NCBI RefSeq assembly: GCF_021590045.1
Contig: NZ_CP062221.1
Coordinates: forward strand, 1,178,001 to 1,242,000
Origin: Cellulomonas palmilytica
GTDB lineage: Bacteria; Actinomycetota; Actinomycetes; Actinomycetales; Cellulomonadaceae
Reading direction: 5' to 3'
DNA: 64,000 nucleotides
Below, one piece after another: positions 8,003-17,038 of the stretch (position 1 is the first letter of the stretch; every line of letters starts with the position of its first letter). The translations under genes were made by a program, and so were the position numbers. Below the pieces are notes generated by a model, which was not told the DNA's origin, made no database searches, and saw nothing but the letters and a program-made list of their open reading frames with translations.

Positions 8003-9127
8003 GTGAAGCTCTCCCTCCACGGCCGCGTGGGCGCGGTCGCCCTCGTCGGCGCCCTCGCCCTGTCGCTCGCGGCCTGCGGATCGGACGACCCGCTCGGCAC
8101 CGCCGCCTCGGGCGCGCCGGGCGCCGGCGAGACGACGTCCGGCGAGACGAGCACCCTGTCCGGCGAGCTCGACGGCGCGGGTGCGTCGTCGCAGGAGAAG
8201 GCCATGGACGCCTGGCGCGCCGGCTTCCAGAACGCGCACCCGGACGTCACCGTCAACTACGACCCGGTGGGATCGTCGGGCGGCCGTCAGCAGTTCATCG
8301 ACGGCGGGGTGGACTGGGCGGGCTCGGACTCGGCGCTCAAGCCCGAGGAGATCGAGGCCGCGGCCGGGCGCTGCGAGGCCATCGACATCCCCGTGTACAT
8401 CTCGCCGATCGCGATCGCGTTCAACCTCGAGGGCGTCACCGAGCTCGACCTCACGCCTGCGACGGTCGCGAAGCTCTTCCGCGGCGACATCACGTCGTGG
8501 GACGACCCCGCGATCAAGGCCGACAACCCCGACGTGGCGCTGCCTGCCCTGGCGGTCACGCCCGTGCACCGCGCGGACGGCTCCGGCACCACCAAGAACT
8601 TCACCGACTACCTCAACAAGACGGCCGGTGACGTGTGGACCGACGAAGGTGCCGACGACTGGCCGGTCGCCGGCGGCGAGTCCGGCACGGGCACGTCGGG
8701 CCTGGTGCAGGCGGTCCAGGCCGCGCAGGGCACGATCGGCTACGCCGACGAGTCCGCCGTGCCGGCCGAGCTCGGCAAGGTCAGCGTCAAGGTCGGCGAC
8801 GCGTTCGTCGCCCCGTCCGCCGAGTCGGCCGCCGCGGCGCTCGCGGCCTCCCCGCGTGACGAGGAGCGCGGTGAGCACGACATCGCGGTGAAGGTCGACC
8901 GCACGACGACCGCCGCGGGCGCCTACCCCGTGATCCTCGTGTCGTACGCGGTCGCGTGCCTCACCTACGACGACCAGGAGACGGCCGACCTCGTCAAGGG
9001 TCTGCTCGGGTACGTCGTGAGCGACGAGGGCCAGGCGGCCGCGCAGACCGCCGCGGGCTCCGCGCCGCTGCCCGCCGAGCTCGCCGCCGAGGCGAAGGCC
9101 GCGGTCGACGCGATCGGCGTCGGCTGA
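8003..9127 (+). CDS. pstS: Phosphate ABC transporter substrate-binding lipoprotein PstS
   Basis: High-affinity phosphate-binding protein anchored outside the membrane. The 374-aa precursor begins with a signal peptide and the lipobox L-A-A-C at about residues 21-24. Phosphate-site motifs G-A-G-A-S-S, the V-D-W-A-G-S-D-S segment, R-A-D-G-S-G-T-T and S-G-T-G-T-S-G are present. GTG 8003 is chosen because the signal peptide begins there. It is the first gene of pstSCAB and a large hairpin follows the stop. Confidence 0.95.
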   Translation: MKLSLHGRVGAVALVGALALSLAACGSDDPLGTAASGAPGAGETTSGETSTLSGELDGAGASSQEKAMDAWRAGFQNAHPDVTVNYDPVGSSGGRQQFIDGGVDWAGSDSALKPEEIEAAAGRCEAIDIPVYISPIAIAFNLEGVTELDLTPATVAKLFRGDITSWDDPAIKADNPDVALPALAVTPVHRADGSGTTKNFTDYLNKTAGDVWTDEGADDWPVAGGESGTGTSGLVQAVQAAQGTIGYADESAVPAELGKVSVKVGDAFVAPSAESAAAALAASPRDEERGEHDIAVKVDRTTTAAGAYPVILVSYAVACLTYDDQETADLVKGLLGYVVSDEGQAAAQTAAGSAPLPAELAAEAKAAVDAIGVG

Positions 9128-9134
9128 CGAAGCG

Positions 9135-9180
9135 GTCGGTGGCCGGCCCGTCCCGGGGGGGACGCGGGCCGGCCACCGAC
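9135..9180 (+). other. Intercistronic hairpin between pstS and pstC
   Basis: A perfect 16-bp stem (GTCGGTGGCCGGCCCG with its complement) and a 14-nt loop start 8 bp after pstS. Such a structure can partly terminate or protect the pstS message, giving more binding protein than permease. This role is inferred. Confidence 0.7.
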
Positions 9181-9241
9181 GACCGCCGGGAGCGAGCCTC
9201 CCGGTCCCCCCACCCAGTCCTCCCGCGACCAGGAGTCTCAC

Positions 9242-10270
9242 GTGACCGCCACCACCAGCCCCGCACCGCCGGGCATCGATCAGGACGACGTCGCAGGCGC
9301 CGCGCCGCGCCCCCCGCGGCGCCGTGGGCGCGCGCCGCGCGTCGTGGAGCGCGGCGCGAGCCGGGTGTTCCGGTGGACCGCGACGAGCGCGGGCGCGCTG
9401 ATCCTCCTCGTCCTCGCGGCGGTCGCCGTGTTCCTCGTCGTGAAGGCGATGCCGGCGGTGACGGCCTCGTCCGACGAGCTCGTCGACGGCGTGAGCTTCA
9501 TGCGCGGCTCGTCGTCGCTGCTCGACCACGTCGGGCCGCTCGTGTTCGGCACCGTGCTCGCCGCGCTGCTCGCGCTGCTGCTCGCGGTGCCGGTGTCCAT
9601 CGCGATCGCGCTGTTCATCTCGCACTACGCGCCGCGTCGGCTGGCCGCGGGGCTCGGGTACGTCGTCGACTTGCTGGCCGCCGTGCCGTCCGTCGTCTAC
9701 GGGCTGTGGGGCGCGATCGTGCTCGCGCCCGCCGTGCAGCCGATCTGGGCGTGGCTCGGGGAGAACCTCGGCTGGGTGCCGCTCTTCGGCGGGACCGTCT
9801 CGCCGACCGGCCGCGTCATCGCGACCGTGGCCGTCGTGCTCGCGGTGATGATCCTGCCGATCATCACCGCCGTGAGCCGCGAGGTCTTCCTGCAGACGCC
9901 GCGCCTGCACGAGGAGGCGGCGCTCGCGCTCGGCGCGACGCGCTGGGAGATGATCCGCATGACCGTCCTGCCGTTCGGACGCTCGGGCGTGGTGTCCGCC
10001 GCCATGCTCGGGCTGGGCCGCGCGCTCGGGGAGACCATGGCGGTGCTCATGATCATCTCGCAGGGGTTCCTGTACAGCTTCCTGCTGCTCGCCGCGGGCC
10101 AGCAGCAGACGATCGCGGCGAACATCGCCGCGCAGTTCCCCGAGGCGAGCGACCTGGGGATGTCCGTGCTCATCGCCACGGGGCTCGCGCTGTTCGTCAT
10201 CACGCTCGTCGTCAACATGTCCGCCCGTGCGATCGTCGCGCGGCGCAAGGACTTCTCGGGAGCCAACTGA
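9242..10270 (+). CDS. pstC: Phosphate ABC transporter permease PstC
   Basis: One of two membrane subunits of the Pst importer. At 342 aa it has a charged N-terminal cytosolic stretch, then six helices and the permease loop E-E-A-A-L-A-L-G-A-T-R-W-E-M that contacts PstB. AGGAG precedes the GTG start. The stop overlaps the pstA start by one base (TGATG). Confidence 0.95.
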   Translation: MTATTSPAPPGIDQDDVAGAAPRPPRRRGRAPRVVERGASRVFRWTATSAGALILLVLAAVAVFLVVKAMPAVTASSDELVDGVSFMRGSSSLLDHVGPLVFGTVLAALLALLLAVPVSIAIALFISHYAPRRLAAGLGYVVDLLAAVPSVVYGLWGAIVLAPAVQPIWAWLGENLGWVPLFGGTVSPTGRVIATVAVVLAVMILPIITAVSREVFLQTPRLHEEAALALGATRWEMIRMTVLPFGRSGVVSAAMLGLGRALGETMAVLMIISQGFLYSFLLLAAGQQQTIAANIAAQFPEASDLGMSVLIATGLALFVITLVVNMSARAIVARRKDFSGAN

Positions 10271-11211
10271 TGGCCACGACCACCTCGTCGACCTCCGACC
10301 TCGCGACCCTGCTGCGGCAGGTCGACCCGCGCCGCCGCCGCACCGACCTGCTCATGCGGGTGGTCATCACGGGCGCGTTCGCGCTCGCGATGGTCCCGCT
10401 CGTGTCGGTCGCGTGGACGGTCGTCGCCCACGGCGTCGAACGGTTCGACGCGTACTTCCTCACGCACTCCATGCGCGGCGTGTACGGCGGCGTCGACGCG
10501 GGCGGGATCTACCACGCGATCGTCGGGACCGTCGAGATCACCGCGCTCGCGGCGCTCATCTCCGTGCCGATCGGCCTGCTCACCGCGATCTACCTCGTGG
10601 AGTACGGGCGCGGACCCCTGGCGCGGGCGGTCACGTTCTTCGTCGACGTCATGACGGGCATCCCGTCGATCGTCGCGGGCCTGTTCGCGTACGCGCTGTT
10701 CGCGGTGATCCTCGGCCCGGGCGTGCGGATGGGCGTCGTCGGGTCCGTCGCGCTGTCGGTGCTGATGATCCCCGTGGTCGTGCGGTCGAGCGAGGAGATG
10801 CTGCGCCTCGTGCCCAACGAGCTGCGCGAGGCCGCGCTCGCGCTCGGGGTGCCGCGCTGGCTCGTCGTCGTCAAGGTGGTGCTGCGCACCGCCGTCGCGG
10901 GGATCGTCACGGGCGTGATGATCGCGGTCGCCCGTGTGATCGGCGAGACCGCGCCGCTGCTCATCACGGTCGGCGTCGCCGACTCGATCAACCTCAACCT
11001 CTTCGAGGGCCGCATGATGACGCTGCCGGTGTACGTGTACCGGCAGTTCCAGCAGGGCCTCATCCCGTGCTCGGCGGACGACACCGCCTGCATCGCGACC
11101 ATCACCTACGACCGCGCGTGGGCCGCGGCGCTGACGCTGATCCTCGTCGTCATGCTGCTCAACCTCGTCGCGCGCCTCGTCACCCGACTCTTCGCCCCCA
11201 AGACCGTCTGA
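10270..11211 (+). CDS. pstA: Phosphate ABC transporter permease PstA
   Basis: Second membrane subunit of the phosphate importer (313 aa, six helices). It has the PstA features E-Y-G-R-G in a cytosolic loop, M-T-G-I-P-S-I-V-A-G-L-F and the coupling loop E-A-A-L-A-L-G-V-P-R-W. It is fused by translation to pstC (TGATG) and followed after 9 bp by pstB. Confidence 0.95.
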   Translation: MATTTSSTSDLATLLRQVDPRRRRTDLLMRVVITGAFALAMVPLVSVAWTVVAHGVERFDAYFLTHSMRGVYGGVDAGGIYHAIVGTVEITALAALISVPIGLLTAIYLVEYGRGPLARAVTFFVDVMTGIPSIVAGLFAYALFAVILGPGVRMGVVGSVALSVLMIPVVVRSSEEMLRLVPNELREAALALGVPRWLVVVKVVLRTAVAGIVTGVMIAVARVIGETAPLLITVGVADSINLNLFEGRMMTLPVYVYRQFQQGLIPCSADDTACIATITYDRAWAAALTLILVVMLLNLVARLVTRLFAPKTV

Positions 11212-11220
11212 GGACCCCCC

Positions 11221-12000
11221 ATGGCACAGCGCATCGACGTCAAGGACCTGAACATCTACTACGGCGACTTCCGCGCCGTGTCCGACGTGGCGATGAGCGT
11301 CGAGCCGCGCTCGGTCACCGCGTTCATCGGCCCGTCCGGCTGCGGCAAGTCCACGTTCCTGCGGACCCTGAACCGTATGCACGAGGTGATCCCCGGTGCG
11401 CGCGTCGAGGGCCGCGTCGAGATCGACGGCGTGGACCTGTACGCGCCCGACGTCGACCCCGTCGCGGTGCGCCGGCAGGTCGGCATGGTGTTCCAGCGCC
11501 CCAACCCGTTCCCGACGATGTCGATCGCCGAGAACGTGCTCGCGGGCGTGCGGCTCAACAACCGCCGGCTGTCCAAGGGCGACGCGCAGGACCTGGTCGA
11601 GGAGTCGCTGCGCGGCGCGAACCTGTGGAACGAGGTCAAGGACAGGCTCGACCGGCCGGGCTCCGGGCTCTCGGGCGGTCAGCAGCAGCGCCTGTGCATC
11701 GCGCGCGCGATCGCTGTCCGGCCGCAGGTGCTCCTCATGGACGAGCCGTGCTCCGCGCTCGACCCCATCTCGACGCTCGCGATCGAGGACCTGATCGCCG
11801 AGCTCAAGGCGGACTACACGATCGTCATCGTCACGCACAACATGCAGCAGGCCGCGCGCGTGTCCGACCGCACCGCGTTCTTCAACCTGGCCGGGCAGGG
11901 CCAGCCCGGCCGCCTCGTGGAGGTCGACGACACGTCGGTGATCTTCTCGACCCCCCGTGAGCAGGCCACGGAGGACTACATCTCGGGCCGCTTCGGCTGA
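11221..12000 (+). CDS. pstB: Phosphate ABC transporter ATPase PstB
   Basis: ATPase that powers phosphate import. The 259-aa protein has Walker [10 protein letters not shown] (about residues 36-44), the Pst-specific Q-R-P-N-P-F-P Q-loop, signature L-S-G-G-Q-Q-Q-R, Walker [12 protein letters not shown] and the switch His in V-T-H-N-M-Q-Q-A. It ends the pst operon and is followed by inverted and tandem repeats. Confidence 0.96.
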   Translation: MAQRIDVKDLNIYYGDFRAVSDVAMSVEPRSVTAFIGPSGCGKSTFLRTLNRMHEVIPGARVEGRVEIDGVDLYAPDVDPVAVRRQVGMVFQRPNPFPTMSIAENVLAGVRLNNRRLSKGDAQDLVEESLRGANLWNEVKDRLDRPGSGLSGGQQQRLCIARAIAVRPQVLLMDEPCSALDPISTLAIEDLIAELKADYTIVIVTHNMQQAARVSDRTAFFNLAGQGQPGRLVEVDDTSVIFSTPREQATEDYISGRFG

Positions 12001-12049
12001 CACCCCCCGCCCCTGGACCTCCCACCCCCTCCGGCACCCCACCCCATCG

Positions 12050-12120
12050 CCGAGTGCGGACGTCACTGCGCGAGTGCGGACGCAGAGCGGGCGCACTCGA
12101 CCCGTACCGTCCGCACTCGG
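12050..12120 (+). terminator. Nested inverted repeats after pstB
   Basis: CCGAGTGCGGACG (12050) pairs with CGTCCGCACTCGG (12108-12120), and inside it CGAGTGCG (12071) pairs with CGCACTCG (12092). The core CGAGTGCGGAC occurs twice directly and once inverted. It probably folds as the pst operon terminator, but the repeated core may also be a protein site or a scattered genomic repeat. Confidence 0.5.
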
Positions 12121-12155
12121 GGGATGGGGGTGGGTACGGGAGACGGACCCGGGGT

Positions 12156-12225
12156 GGGACGGCGCGGGTGGGACGGCGCGGGTGGGACGGCGCGGGTGGG
12201 ACGGCGCGGGTGGGACGGCGCGGGT
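12156..12225. repeat. Five exact copies of a 14-bp tandem repeat
   Basis: GGGACGGCGCGGGT repeats five times without change and ends on the first base of the stop codon of the convergent lipoprotein gene. No reading frame uses it. Confidence 0.9.
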
Positions 12226-12770
12226 CAGGGGGCCGTCGGGAGGAGGGGCGCGTAGTCCGGGAGGGTGCCGTCGAGGACGGGGACCTGGACCGTCTGCGAG
12301 CCCGCGATGTCGACGTCGACGCCCACGACCGCGACGCCGCCCGGTGCGGCCGGGGTCTGCGCGACGCGCACGTCGACGGTCGTGTCGTCGGCCTCGCTGC
12401 CCGCGGACCCGGTGAGCAGGACCGTGCTGCGCGCCGGGACGTCGATCGTCGTCGGGTCTGCCGCGGGCGCGGCGTCGGCACCCTCGCCCGGGGCGGCGAA
12501 CGTCACGGTCACCGTGGCGTCCTCCTTGCCCGTGTTGGTGAGCCCGCCGAGCAGCACGCCCTCCTCGCCCTCGCCCGCCGACACGATCAGCAGGTTCGAG
12601 GCGCGCACGTCGCCCAGGCGGACCGAGACGCCGTCGGACGCGTCGTACTGGTCCTGCGTCTGGATCGGGTTCGTCGCGGAGCAGCCCGCCAGCACGAGCG
12701 CGGCGGCGAGGCCGGTCGCGGCGACGGCGGCGCGGGTCCGGCGGGACCGGAGGGGGCGGTGCGAGGTCAC
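12225..12770 (-). CDS. LpqE-like lipoprotein
   Basis: A 181-aa secreted lipoprotein of unknown role. After a twin-Arg-like basic N-terminus and hydrophobic stretch comes the lipobox L-A-G-C (about residue 30), then one beta-sandwich-like domain rich in Val/Thr. In mycobacteria lpqE lies divergently beside carD, as here, which supports the identity. AGGAG precedes the GTG start. A TAGGCT -10-like hexamer is at 12861-12866 on the minus strand. Confidence 0.8.
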   Translation of the reverse strand: MTSHRPLRSRRTRAAVAATGLAAALVLAGCSATNPIQTQDQYDASDGVSVRLGDVRASNLLIVSAGEGEEGVLLGGLTNTGKEDATVTVTFAAPGEGADAAPAADPTTIDVPARSTVLLTGSAGSEADDTTVDVRVAQTPAAPGGVAVVGVDVDIAGSQTVQVPVLDGTLPDYAPLLPTAP

Positions 12771-13217
12771 GGTGACTCCTGGCGACGGGACGGTCGGTGC
12801 GGGGCGCCCGCGTGTCCCGGCGTCGCGGCGGCGCTCGCGGGACGGTCGTGGGGCGGGCCCAGCCTATCGGGCGGACCCGCCCGCGAGGTCGTCAGGAGGC
12901 CCCGGACGGGACCTTCGGCCCTCGCGCGGGCGTGAGTCCGGCCACACGATCGGGGGCGGAGGTCTCGTCGGCCGGGTGCCTGGGCCCTTCGGTACGGGGG
13001 AAGGCGGCCGGGCCCGACGGAGGACGGTCCCGGCCGCGCCGACCTGGGCGGTCGTCCGGCATCGCGCGCGGGCCCACGCGCACGTCCCTGCGCGATCTGA
13101 CAGTCCTCTGACCTGCGACGACGTGCGTCCGGGTGATGGTCCGGCGGCCGTCGGGGCCGCAAGGGGCGGAAATATACCGTGCTAGGATGGGCCGCCTGCG
13201 AAAGGGGACACCTGCAG
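12771..13217. other. Intergenic region lpqE-like/carD
   Basis: I see no convincing gene in these 447 bp; the open frames here lack codon bias and ribosome sites. It holds the two divergent promoters. For carD, TAGGAT at 13183-13188 is a likely -10 element with no good -35, followed by a short leader and AAGGGGA before the start. Confidence 0.6.
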
Positions 13218-13700
13218 ATGACTTTCACGGTTGGGGAGACTGTCGTCTACCCGCACCACGGTGCAGCGTTGATCGAAGAGATCAAGACCCGGACCATCCG
13301 CGGCGAGGACAAGATCTACCTCAAGCTCAAGGTCGCCCAGGGCGACCTGACCATCGAGGTCCCTGCCGAGAACGTCGATCTCGTGGGTGTTCGCGACGTC
13401 GTCGGCCAGGAGGGCCTGGACCGCGTGTTCGAGGTCCTGCGCGCTCCGTACACGGAGGAGCCGACCAACTGGTCGCGCCGGTACAAGGCGAACCTCGAGA
13501 AGCTCGCGTCGGGTGACGTCATCCGCGTCGCGGAGGTCGTCCGCGACCTGTCGCGTCGTGACGCCGACCGCGGTCTGTCCGCGGGCGAGAAGCGCATGCT
13601 GGCCAAGGCCCGCCAGATCCTCGTCTCGGAGCTCGCGCTCGCGGAGCACACCGAGGAGGAGAAGGCCGAGGCCATCCTCGACGAGGTCCTCGCCTCCTGA
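13218..13700 (+). CDS. carD: RNA polymerase-binding transcription factor CarD
   Basis: CarD binds the RNA polymerase beta subunit and stabilises open promoter complexes, strongly affecting rRNA promoters. The 160-aa length is exactly that of actinobacterial CarD. The Tudor-like RNAP-interaction domain begins [13 protein letters not shown], and the helical DNA-binding domain carries N-W-S-R-R-Y-K-A-N and [13 protein letters not shown] 13218 gives the canonical N-terminus. ispD follows after 64 bp. Confidence 0.97.
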   Translation: MTFTVGETVVYPHHGAALIEEIKTRTIRGEDKIYLKLKVAQGDLTIEVPAENVDLVGVRDVVGQEGLDRVFEVLRAPYTEEPTNWSRRYKANLEKLASGDVIRVAEVVRDLSRRDADRGLSAGEKRMLAKARQILVSELALAEHTEEEKAEAILDEVLAS

Positions 13701-13764
13701 CGCCGTCGGGCGTCCAGGGCGGCGTTCTCACGCGCGGGTGCGCGCGGATCTGCTCGGCGGGCGC

Positions 13765-14571
13765 GTGAGCGTCGCCGCCGTCCTCACCGCTGCCGGCAGC
13801 GGCTCGCGGCTCGGTCACGTGCTGCCCAAGGCGCTCGTGCCGGTGCGCGGCGAGCCGCTCGTCGTGCACGCCGCGCGTCGGCTGCTCGACGCCCGCGACG
13901 GGCGCGGTGCTCTCGTCGACGCGCTCGTCGTGACCGCGCCCGCGGACCACCTCGACGCGTTCGTCGCGGCGCTCGCGCCGCTCGACGCCGGTCCCGGGTC
14001 AGGGCGCGTGCGTGTCGTCGTCGGTGGTGCCACGCGGCAGGCGTCGGTCGCCGCCGGGCTCGCGGCGCTGGGCGCCGGGGACGCCTCGTCCGACGACACC
14101 TCGTCCGACGACACCTCGTCCGCCGACACCTCGTCCGACGACACCTCGTCCGACGACACCGTGGTGCTGGTGCACGACGCCGCGCGGCCGTTCGTGCCGC
14201 CCGAGCTCGTCGCGCGTGTCGTCGCGGCCGTCGAGGCGGGCCACGACGCGGTGGTGCCGGGGCTGCCGGTGACGGACACGGTCAAGCGCGTGGGCCCGGA
14301 GACGACGGGCGCGGCGCCCGTGGTCGGCACGGTCGAGCGCGCCGAGCTGCGCGCGGTCCAGACACCGCAGGGGTTCCGCCTCGGGCTGCTGCGCCGCGCG
14401 CACGACGAGGCCGCGCGCCACGCGCACGACGAGTCGCTCGCCGCGACCGACGACGCCGGGCTCGTCGAGCGCCTGGGGGCGACGGTCGTCGTCGTGCCGG
14501 GCGACGAGCGGGCCGCCAAGATCACCACCGCACGCGACCTGCGGGTCGCCGAGCTGCTGGGGGACGCATGA
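13765..14571 (+). CDS. ispD: 2-C-methyl-D-erythritol 4-phosphate cytidylyltransferase
   Basis: IspD joins CTP and MEP to CDP-ME in the non-mevalonate isoprenoid pathway. The nucleotide-binding loop A-A-G-S-G-S-R-L-G opens the protein, followed by [26 protein letters not shown] and T-P-Q-G-F. GTG 13765 directly precedes the conserved strand; GTG 13738 is an alternative. An odd feature is a 25-residue Ser/Asp/Thr insert made of five 15-bp repeats just before the V-H-D-A-A-R motif. It overlaps ispF by ATGA. Confidence 0.93.
   Translation: MSVAAVLTAAGSGSRLGHVLPKALVPVRGEPLVVHAARRLLDARDGRGALVDALVVTAPADHLDAFVAALAPLDAGPGSGRVRVVVGGATRQASVAAGLAALGAGDASSDDTSSDDTSSADTSSDDTSSDDTVVLVHDAARPFVPPELVARVVAAVEAGHDAVVPGLPVTDTVKRVGPETTGAAPVVGTVERAELRAVQTPQGFRLGLLRRAHDEAARHAHDESLAATDDAGLVERLGATVVVVPGDERAAKITTARDLRVAELLGDA
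14086..14160 (+). repeat. Five 15-bp repeats inside ispD
   Basis: TCGTCCGACGACACC repeats five times (one copy has GCC for GAC), coding S-S-D-D-T units inserted in the enzyme core between the R-Q-A-S-V helix and the V-H-D-A-A-R-P strand. Confidence 0.9.
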
Positions 14572-15110
14572 CGACAGGGTCCGGGAGACGGTCCGGCGGG
14601 TCCGGCTCGGGTGCGGTCCCGCTGCCCCGCACGGGCATCGGCGTGGACGTGCACGCGTACGAGGAGGACCCCGCGCCGGACGCGGTGCTGCACCTCGCGG
14701 GGCTCGAGTGGCCGGGGGAGCGTCCGCTCGCGGGTCACTCCGACGCGGACGTCGCCGCGCACGCCGCGGCCGACGCGCTGTTCTCCGCGGCCGCGCAGGG
14801 GGATTTGGGCTCGAACTTCGGCACGGCCGACCCGCGGTGGGCCGGCGCGTCGGGCGTCTCGCTGCTCGCCGAGGCGTCGCGGCGCGTGCGCGCGGCGGGC
14901 TACCTGATCGGCAACGTGTCCGTGCAGGTCATCGGTAACCGGCCGAAGCTCGGGCCGCGTCGCGCGGAGGCTCAGGCGGTCCTGTCGATGGCGGTCGGCG
15001 CGCCGGTCACGGTGTCCGCGACGACGACCGACGGGCTCGGGCTCACCGGTCGGGGGGAGGGGGTCGCGGCGATCGCGACGGCGCTCGTCGTGCCCGCGCC
15101 GGAGGCCTGA
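14568..15110 (+). CDS. ispF: 2-C-methyl-D-erythritol 2,4-cyclodiphosphate synthase
   Basis: IspF cyclises CDP-ME 2-phosphate in the MEP pathway. The 180-aa protein has the metal-binding D-V-H near residue 26, L-A-G-H-S-D-A-D-V with [16 protein letters not shown] and the final [14 protein letters not shown]. About 20 flexible residues precede the domain. Start overlaps ispD. The last 139 bp are also read on the other strand by the EamA gene. Confidence 0.95.
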   Translation: MTTGSGRRSGGSGSGAVPLPRTGIGVDVHAYEEDPAPDAVLHLAGLEWPGERPLAGHSDADVAAHAAADALFSAAAQGDLGSNFGTADPRWAGASGVSLLAEASRRVRAAGYLIGNVSVQVIGNRPKLGPRRAEAQAVLSMAVGAPVTVSATTTDGLGLTGRGEGVAAIATALVVPAPEA

Positions 15111-16018
15111 GGGGTCGCGTCCGCGGGGGCCGGGCGCCGTCTCGTCGTGCTGCCCAGCAGGACTCCCGTGACGACGAGCGCGCCCCACGCGAGCTCGGCG
15201 GGCTCGGTGGCCTCACGCAGCAGGAGCCACGACGAGCCGATGCCGACGACGGGCACGAGCATCGAGAACGGGGCGACGACCCCGGCGGGGTGGCGCGACA
15301 TGAGCGCGGTCCACAGCCCCGACCCGCCGACCGTGGCGACGAGCGACGTGAACGCGAGCCCGCCGAGCGCGGCGAGGCCCGTGGGCGTGGTCAGCCCGCC
15401 GAACGACGCGGCGATCCGGTCGGGGCCCTCGACCGTGAGCGACAGCGTCAGCATCGGCAGCGGCGGGACCACGGACATCCACAGCATGAGCCGGAACGAC
15501 TCACGGGGTGCCGCGCGGGTCGCGAGCCGGTTGCCGAGGTTGCCGACGGCCCAGCCGAGGCCGCCGCACAGCGTGAGCAGCACGGGGACGAGCGTGGCGC
15601 CGCCCTCGAGCCCGGCCCGGTGCAGCGCGATGCCGCTGAGCCCGACGACCGCGACGAGCACGCCCAGCGCCTGCCGCCCGGAGACGCGCTCGCGCAGGAA
15701 CGCGGCGGCCAGCACGACCGTGAACGGCGCCGACGACTGCAGCACGAGCGACGCGAGCCCGGTGGGCATGCCGGCGTCCATCGCCGCGTACAGGAACACG
15801 AACTGCAGGACGCCGAACCCGGCGCCGTAGAGCAGCAGCCAGCGCACGGGGACGCGGGGGCGGGGGACGAGCAGCAGGGTCGGGACGGCGATGAGGGCGA
15901 AGCGCAGCGCGACCGCGAGGAACGGCGGGAACTGCTGGAGCGTGAGGTGGATGGCCGGGAAGTTCAGGCCCCACGTCACGGCGACGAGCATGGCGAGCAG
16001 GCGGTCGCGGGTGGGCAT
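14972..16018 (-). CDS. EamA/DMT-family permease
   Basis: Inner-membrane transporter of the drug/metabolite superfamily; substrate unknown, often an amino acid or metabolite exporter. The 348-aa protein has ten helices in two EamA halves ([10 protein letters not shown] at the start; [12 protein letters not shown] in the second half). The normal protein would end near residue 300; the last 46 residues are Pro/Ser/Thr-rich and are encoded antisense to the end of ispF, apparently because no stop codon occurs sooner. It is divergent from the LysR gene with a palindromic site between. Confidence 0.88.
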   Translation of the reverse strand: MPTRDRLLAMLVAVTWGLNFPAIHLTLQQFPPFLAVALRFALIAVPTLLLVPRPRVPVRWLLLYGAGFGVLQFVFLYAAMDAGMPTGLASLVLQSSAPFTVVLAAAFLRERVSGRQALGVLVAVVGLSGIALHRAGLEGGATLVPVLLTLCGGLGWAVGNLGNRLATRAAPRESFRLMLWMSVVPPLPMLTLSLTVEGPDRIAASFGGLTTPTGLAALGGLAFTSLVATVGGSGLWTALMSRHPAGVVAPFSMLVPVVGIGSSWLLLREATEPAELAWGALVVTGVLLGSTTRRRPAPADATPQASGAGTTSAVAIAATPSPRPVSPSPSVVVADTVTGAPTAIDRTA

Positions 16019-16044
16019 ACGACGAGCCTGCGGGCACGTGATGA

Positions 16045-16069
16045 TTCAGGACAAGCGAAAAGTCCTGAA
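16045..16069. promoter_or_regulatory. Palindromic operator between EamA and LysR genes
   Basis: TTCAGGAC-N9-GTCCTGAA is a perfect 8-bp inverted repeat centred between the divergent starts, with the size and spacing of LysR-type recognition sites. It lies just before the TAGCGT -10 element (16079-16084) of the regulator gene. Confidence 0.7.
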
Positions 16070-16090
16070 CGGACGATGTAGCGTCGCTGC

Positions 16091-17017
16091 ATGGATGTGC
16101 GAGCCCTGCTGACGCTGCGCGCGGTGGGCACCCAGGGTGGCGTGACCGCCGCTGCGCGCGTCCTGCACCTGACGCCGTCCGCCGTGTCGCAGCAGGTCGC
16201 GCAGCTCGAGCGCAGCATGGGGGTCGCGCTCACCGAGCGCGTCGGGCGCGGGGTGCGGCTCACCGTCGCGGGGCGTGCGCTCGCCGACGCGGCGGTCGAC
16301 GTCGCCGTCGCGCTCGAGCGCGCGGAGGCCGCCGTCGACCGGCTGCGCGCGCACCCGGTCGGGACCGTGCGCGTGAGCGCGTTCGCGAGCGGCGCGCAGC
16401 TGCTGCTGCCCGGGCTCCTCGCGCGCGTCGCCGCGCTGCCCGGCGTCGTCGTCGAGTGCTCCGAGGGCGACGTCGAGCAGGACGCGTTCGTCGCGCTCAC
16501 CGACGAGATCGACGTGGTCCTCGCGCACCGCGGCGACGACGCCCCGGGCTGGGGCCCCGGCGTGGTGGCGCGGCACCTGCTGCGCGAGCCGCTCGACGTC
16601 GCGCTGGCGCCCACGCACCCGCTCGCGGGCCGGGCCGCGCTCGAGCCGCACGACCTCGCCGACGAGGACTGGGTCGCGGTGCGCGCGGGGTTCCCCGTCG
16701 CGCGCGTGCTCGACGCGGTCGGTGCCCGGGCGGGCGTCACGCCGCGCGTGCGGCACCGGATCAACGACTTCCACGTCGCGGCCGCGCTCGTCGGCGCCGG
16801 GCACGGTGTGTGCCTGCTGCCGCGCTACACGTTCGGCACCGACCCGCGCGTGCGGCTGGTCCCGCTGGCGGGGGTGCGCGCGGCGCGGCACATCGAGGCG
16901 CTGGCGCGTCCGGACCGGGCCGAGCGGCTCGTCGTCCAGCGCGTGCTGGCCGAGCTCGAGGCGCTCGCCGCGAGCCTCACGGCCCCCGCGGGTCCCACGG
17001 CCCCCGCAGCGCGCTGA
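16091..17017 (+). CDS. LysR-family transcriptional regulator
   Basis: A 308-aa LysR-type regulator: N-terminal winged helix (V-T-A-A-A-R-V-L-H-L-T-P-S-A-V-S-Q-Q, about residues 18-35), linker helix, and a periplasmic-binding-like effector domain. It probably controls the divergent EamA permease through the palindrome between them. TAGCGT lies 6 nt before the ATG, so a leaderless mRNA is likely. The effector cannot be deduced. Confidence 0.9.
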   Translation: MDVRALLTLRAVGTQGGVTAAARVLHLTPSAVSQQVAQLERSMGVALTERVGRGVRLTVAGRALADAAVDVAVALERAEAAVDRLRAHPVGTVRVSAFASGAQLLLPGLLARVAALPGVVVECSEGDVEQDAFVALTDEIDVVLAHRGDDAPGWGPGVVARHLLREPLDVALAPTHPLAGRAALEPHDLADEDWVAVRAGFPVARVLDAVGARAGVTPRVRHRINDFHVAAALVGAGHGVCLLPRYTFGTDPRVRLVPLAGVRAARHIEALARPDRAERLVVQRVLAELEALAASLTAPAGPTAPAAR

Positions 17018-17038
17018 CCCGGGGCGGGTCCCGGTGCG

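Noticed and set aside
9697..12096. 799-residue minus-strand frame
   Set aside because: Antisense to pstC-pstA-pstB; composition is typical of a shadow frame.
12156..12225. CRISPR-like array
   Set aside because: The units are 14 bp and directly adjacent without spacers.
12767..13228. Possible genes between the LpqE-like gene and carD
   Set aside because: The frames on both strands lack ribosome sites and conserved-looking sequence and overlap the two promoters.
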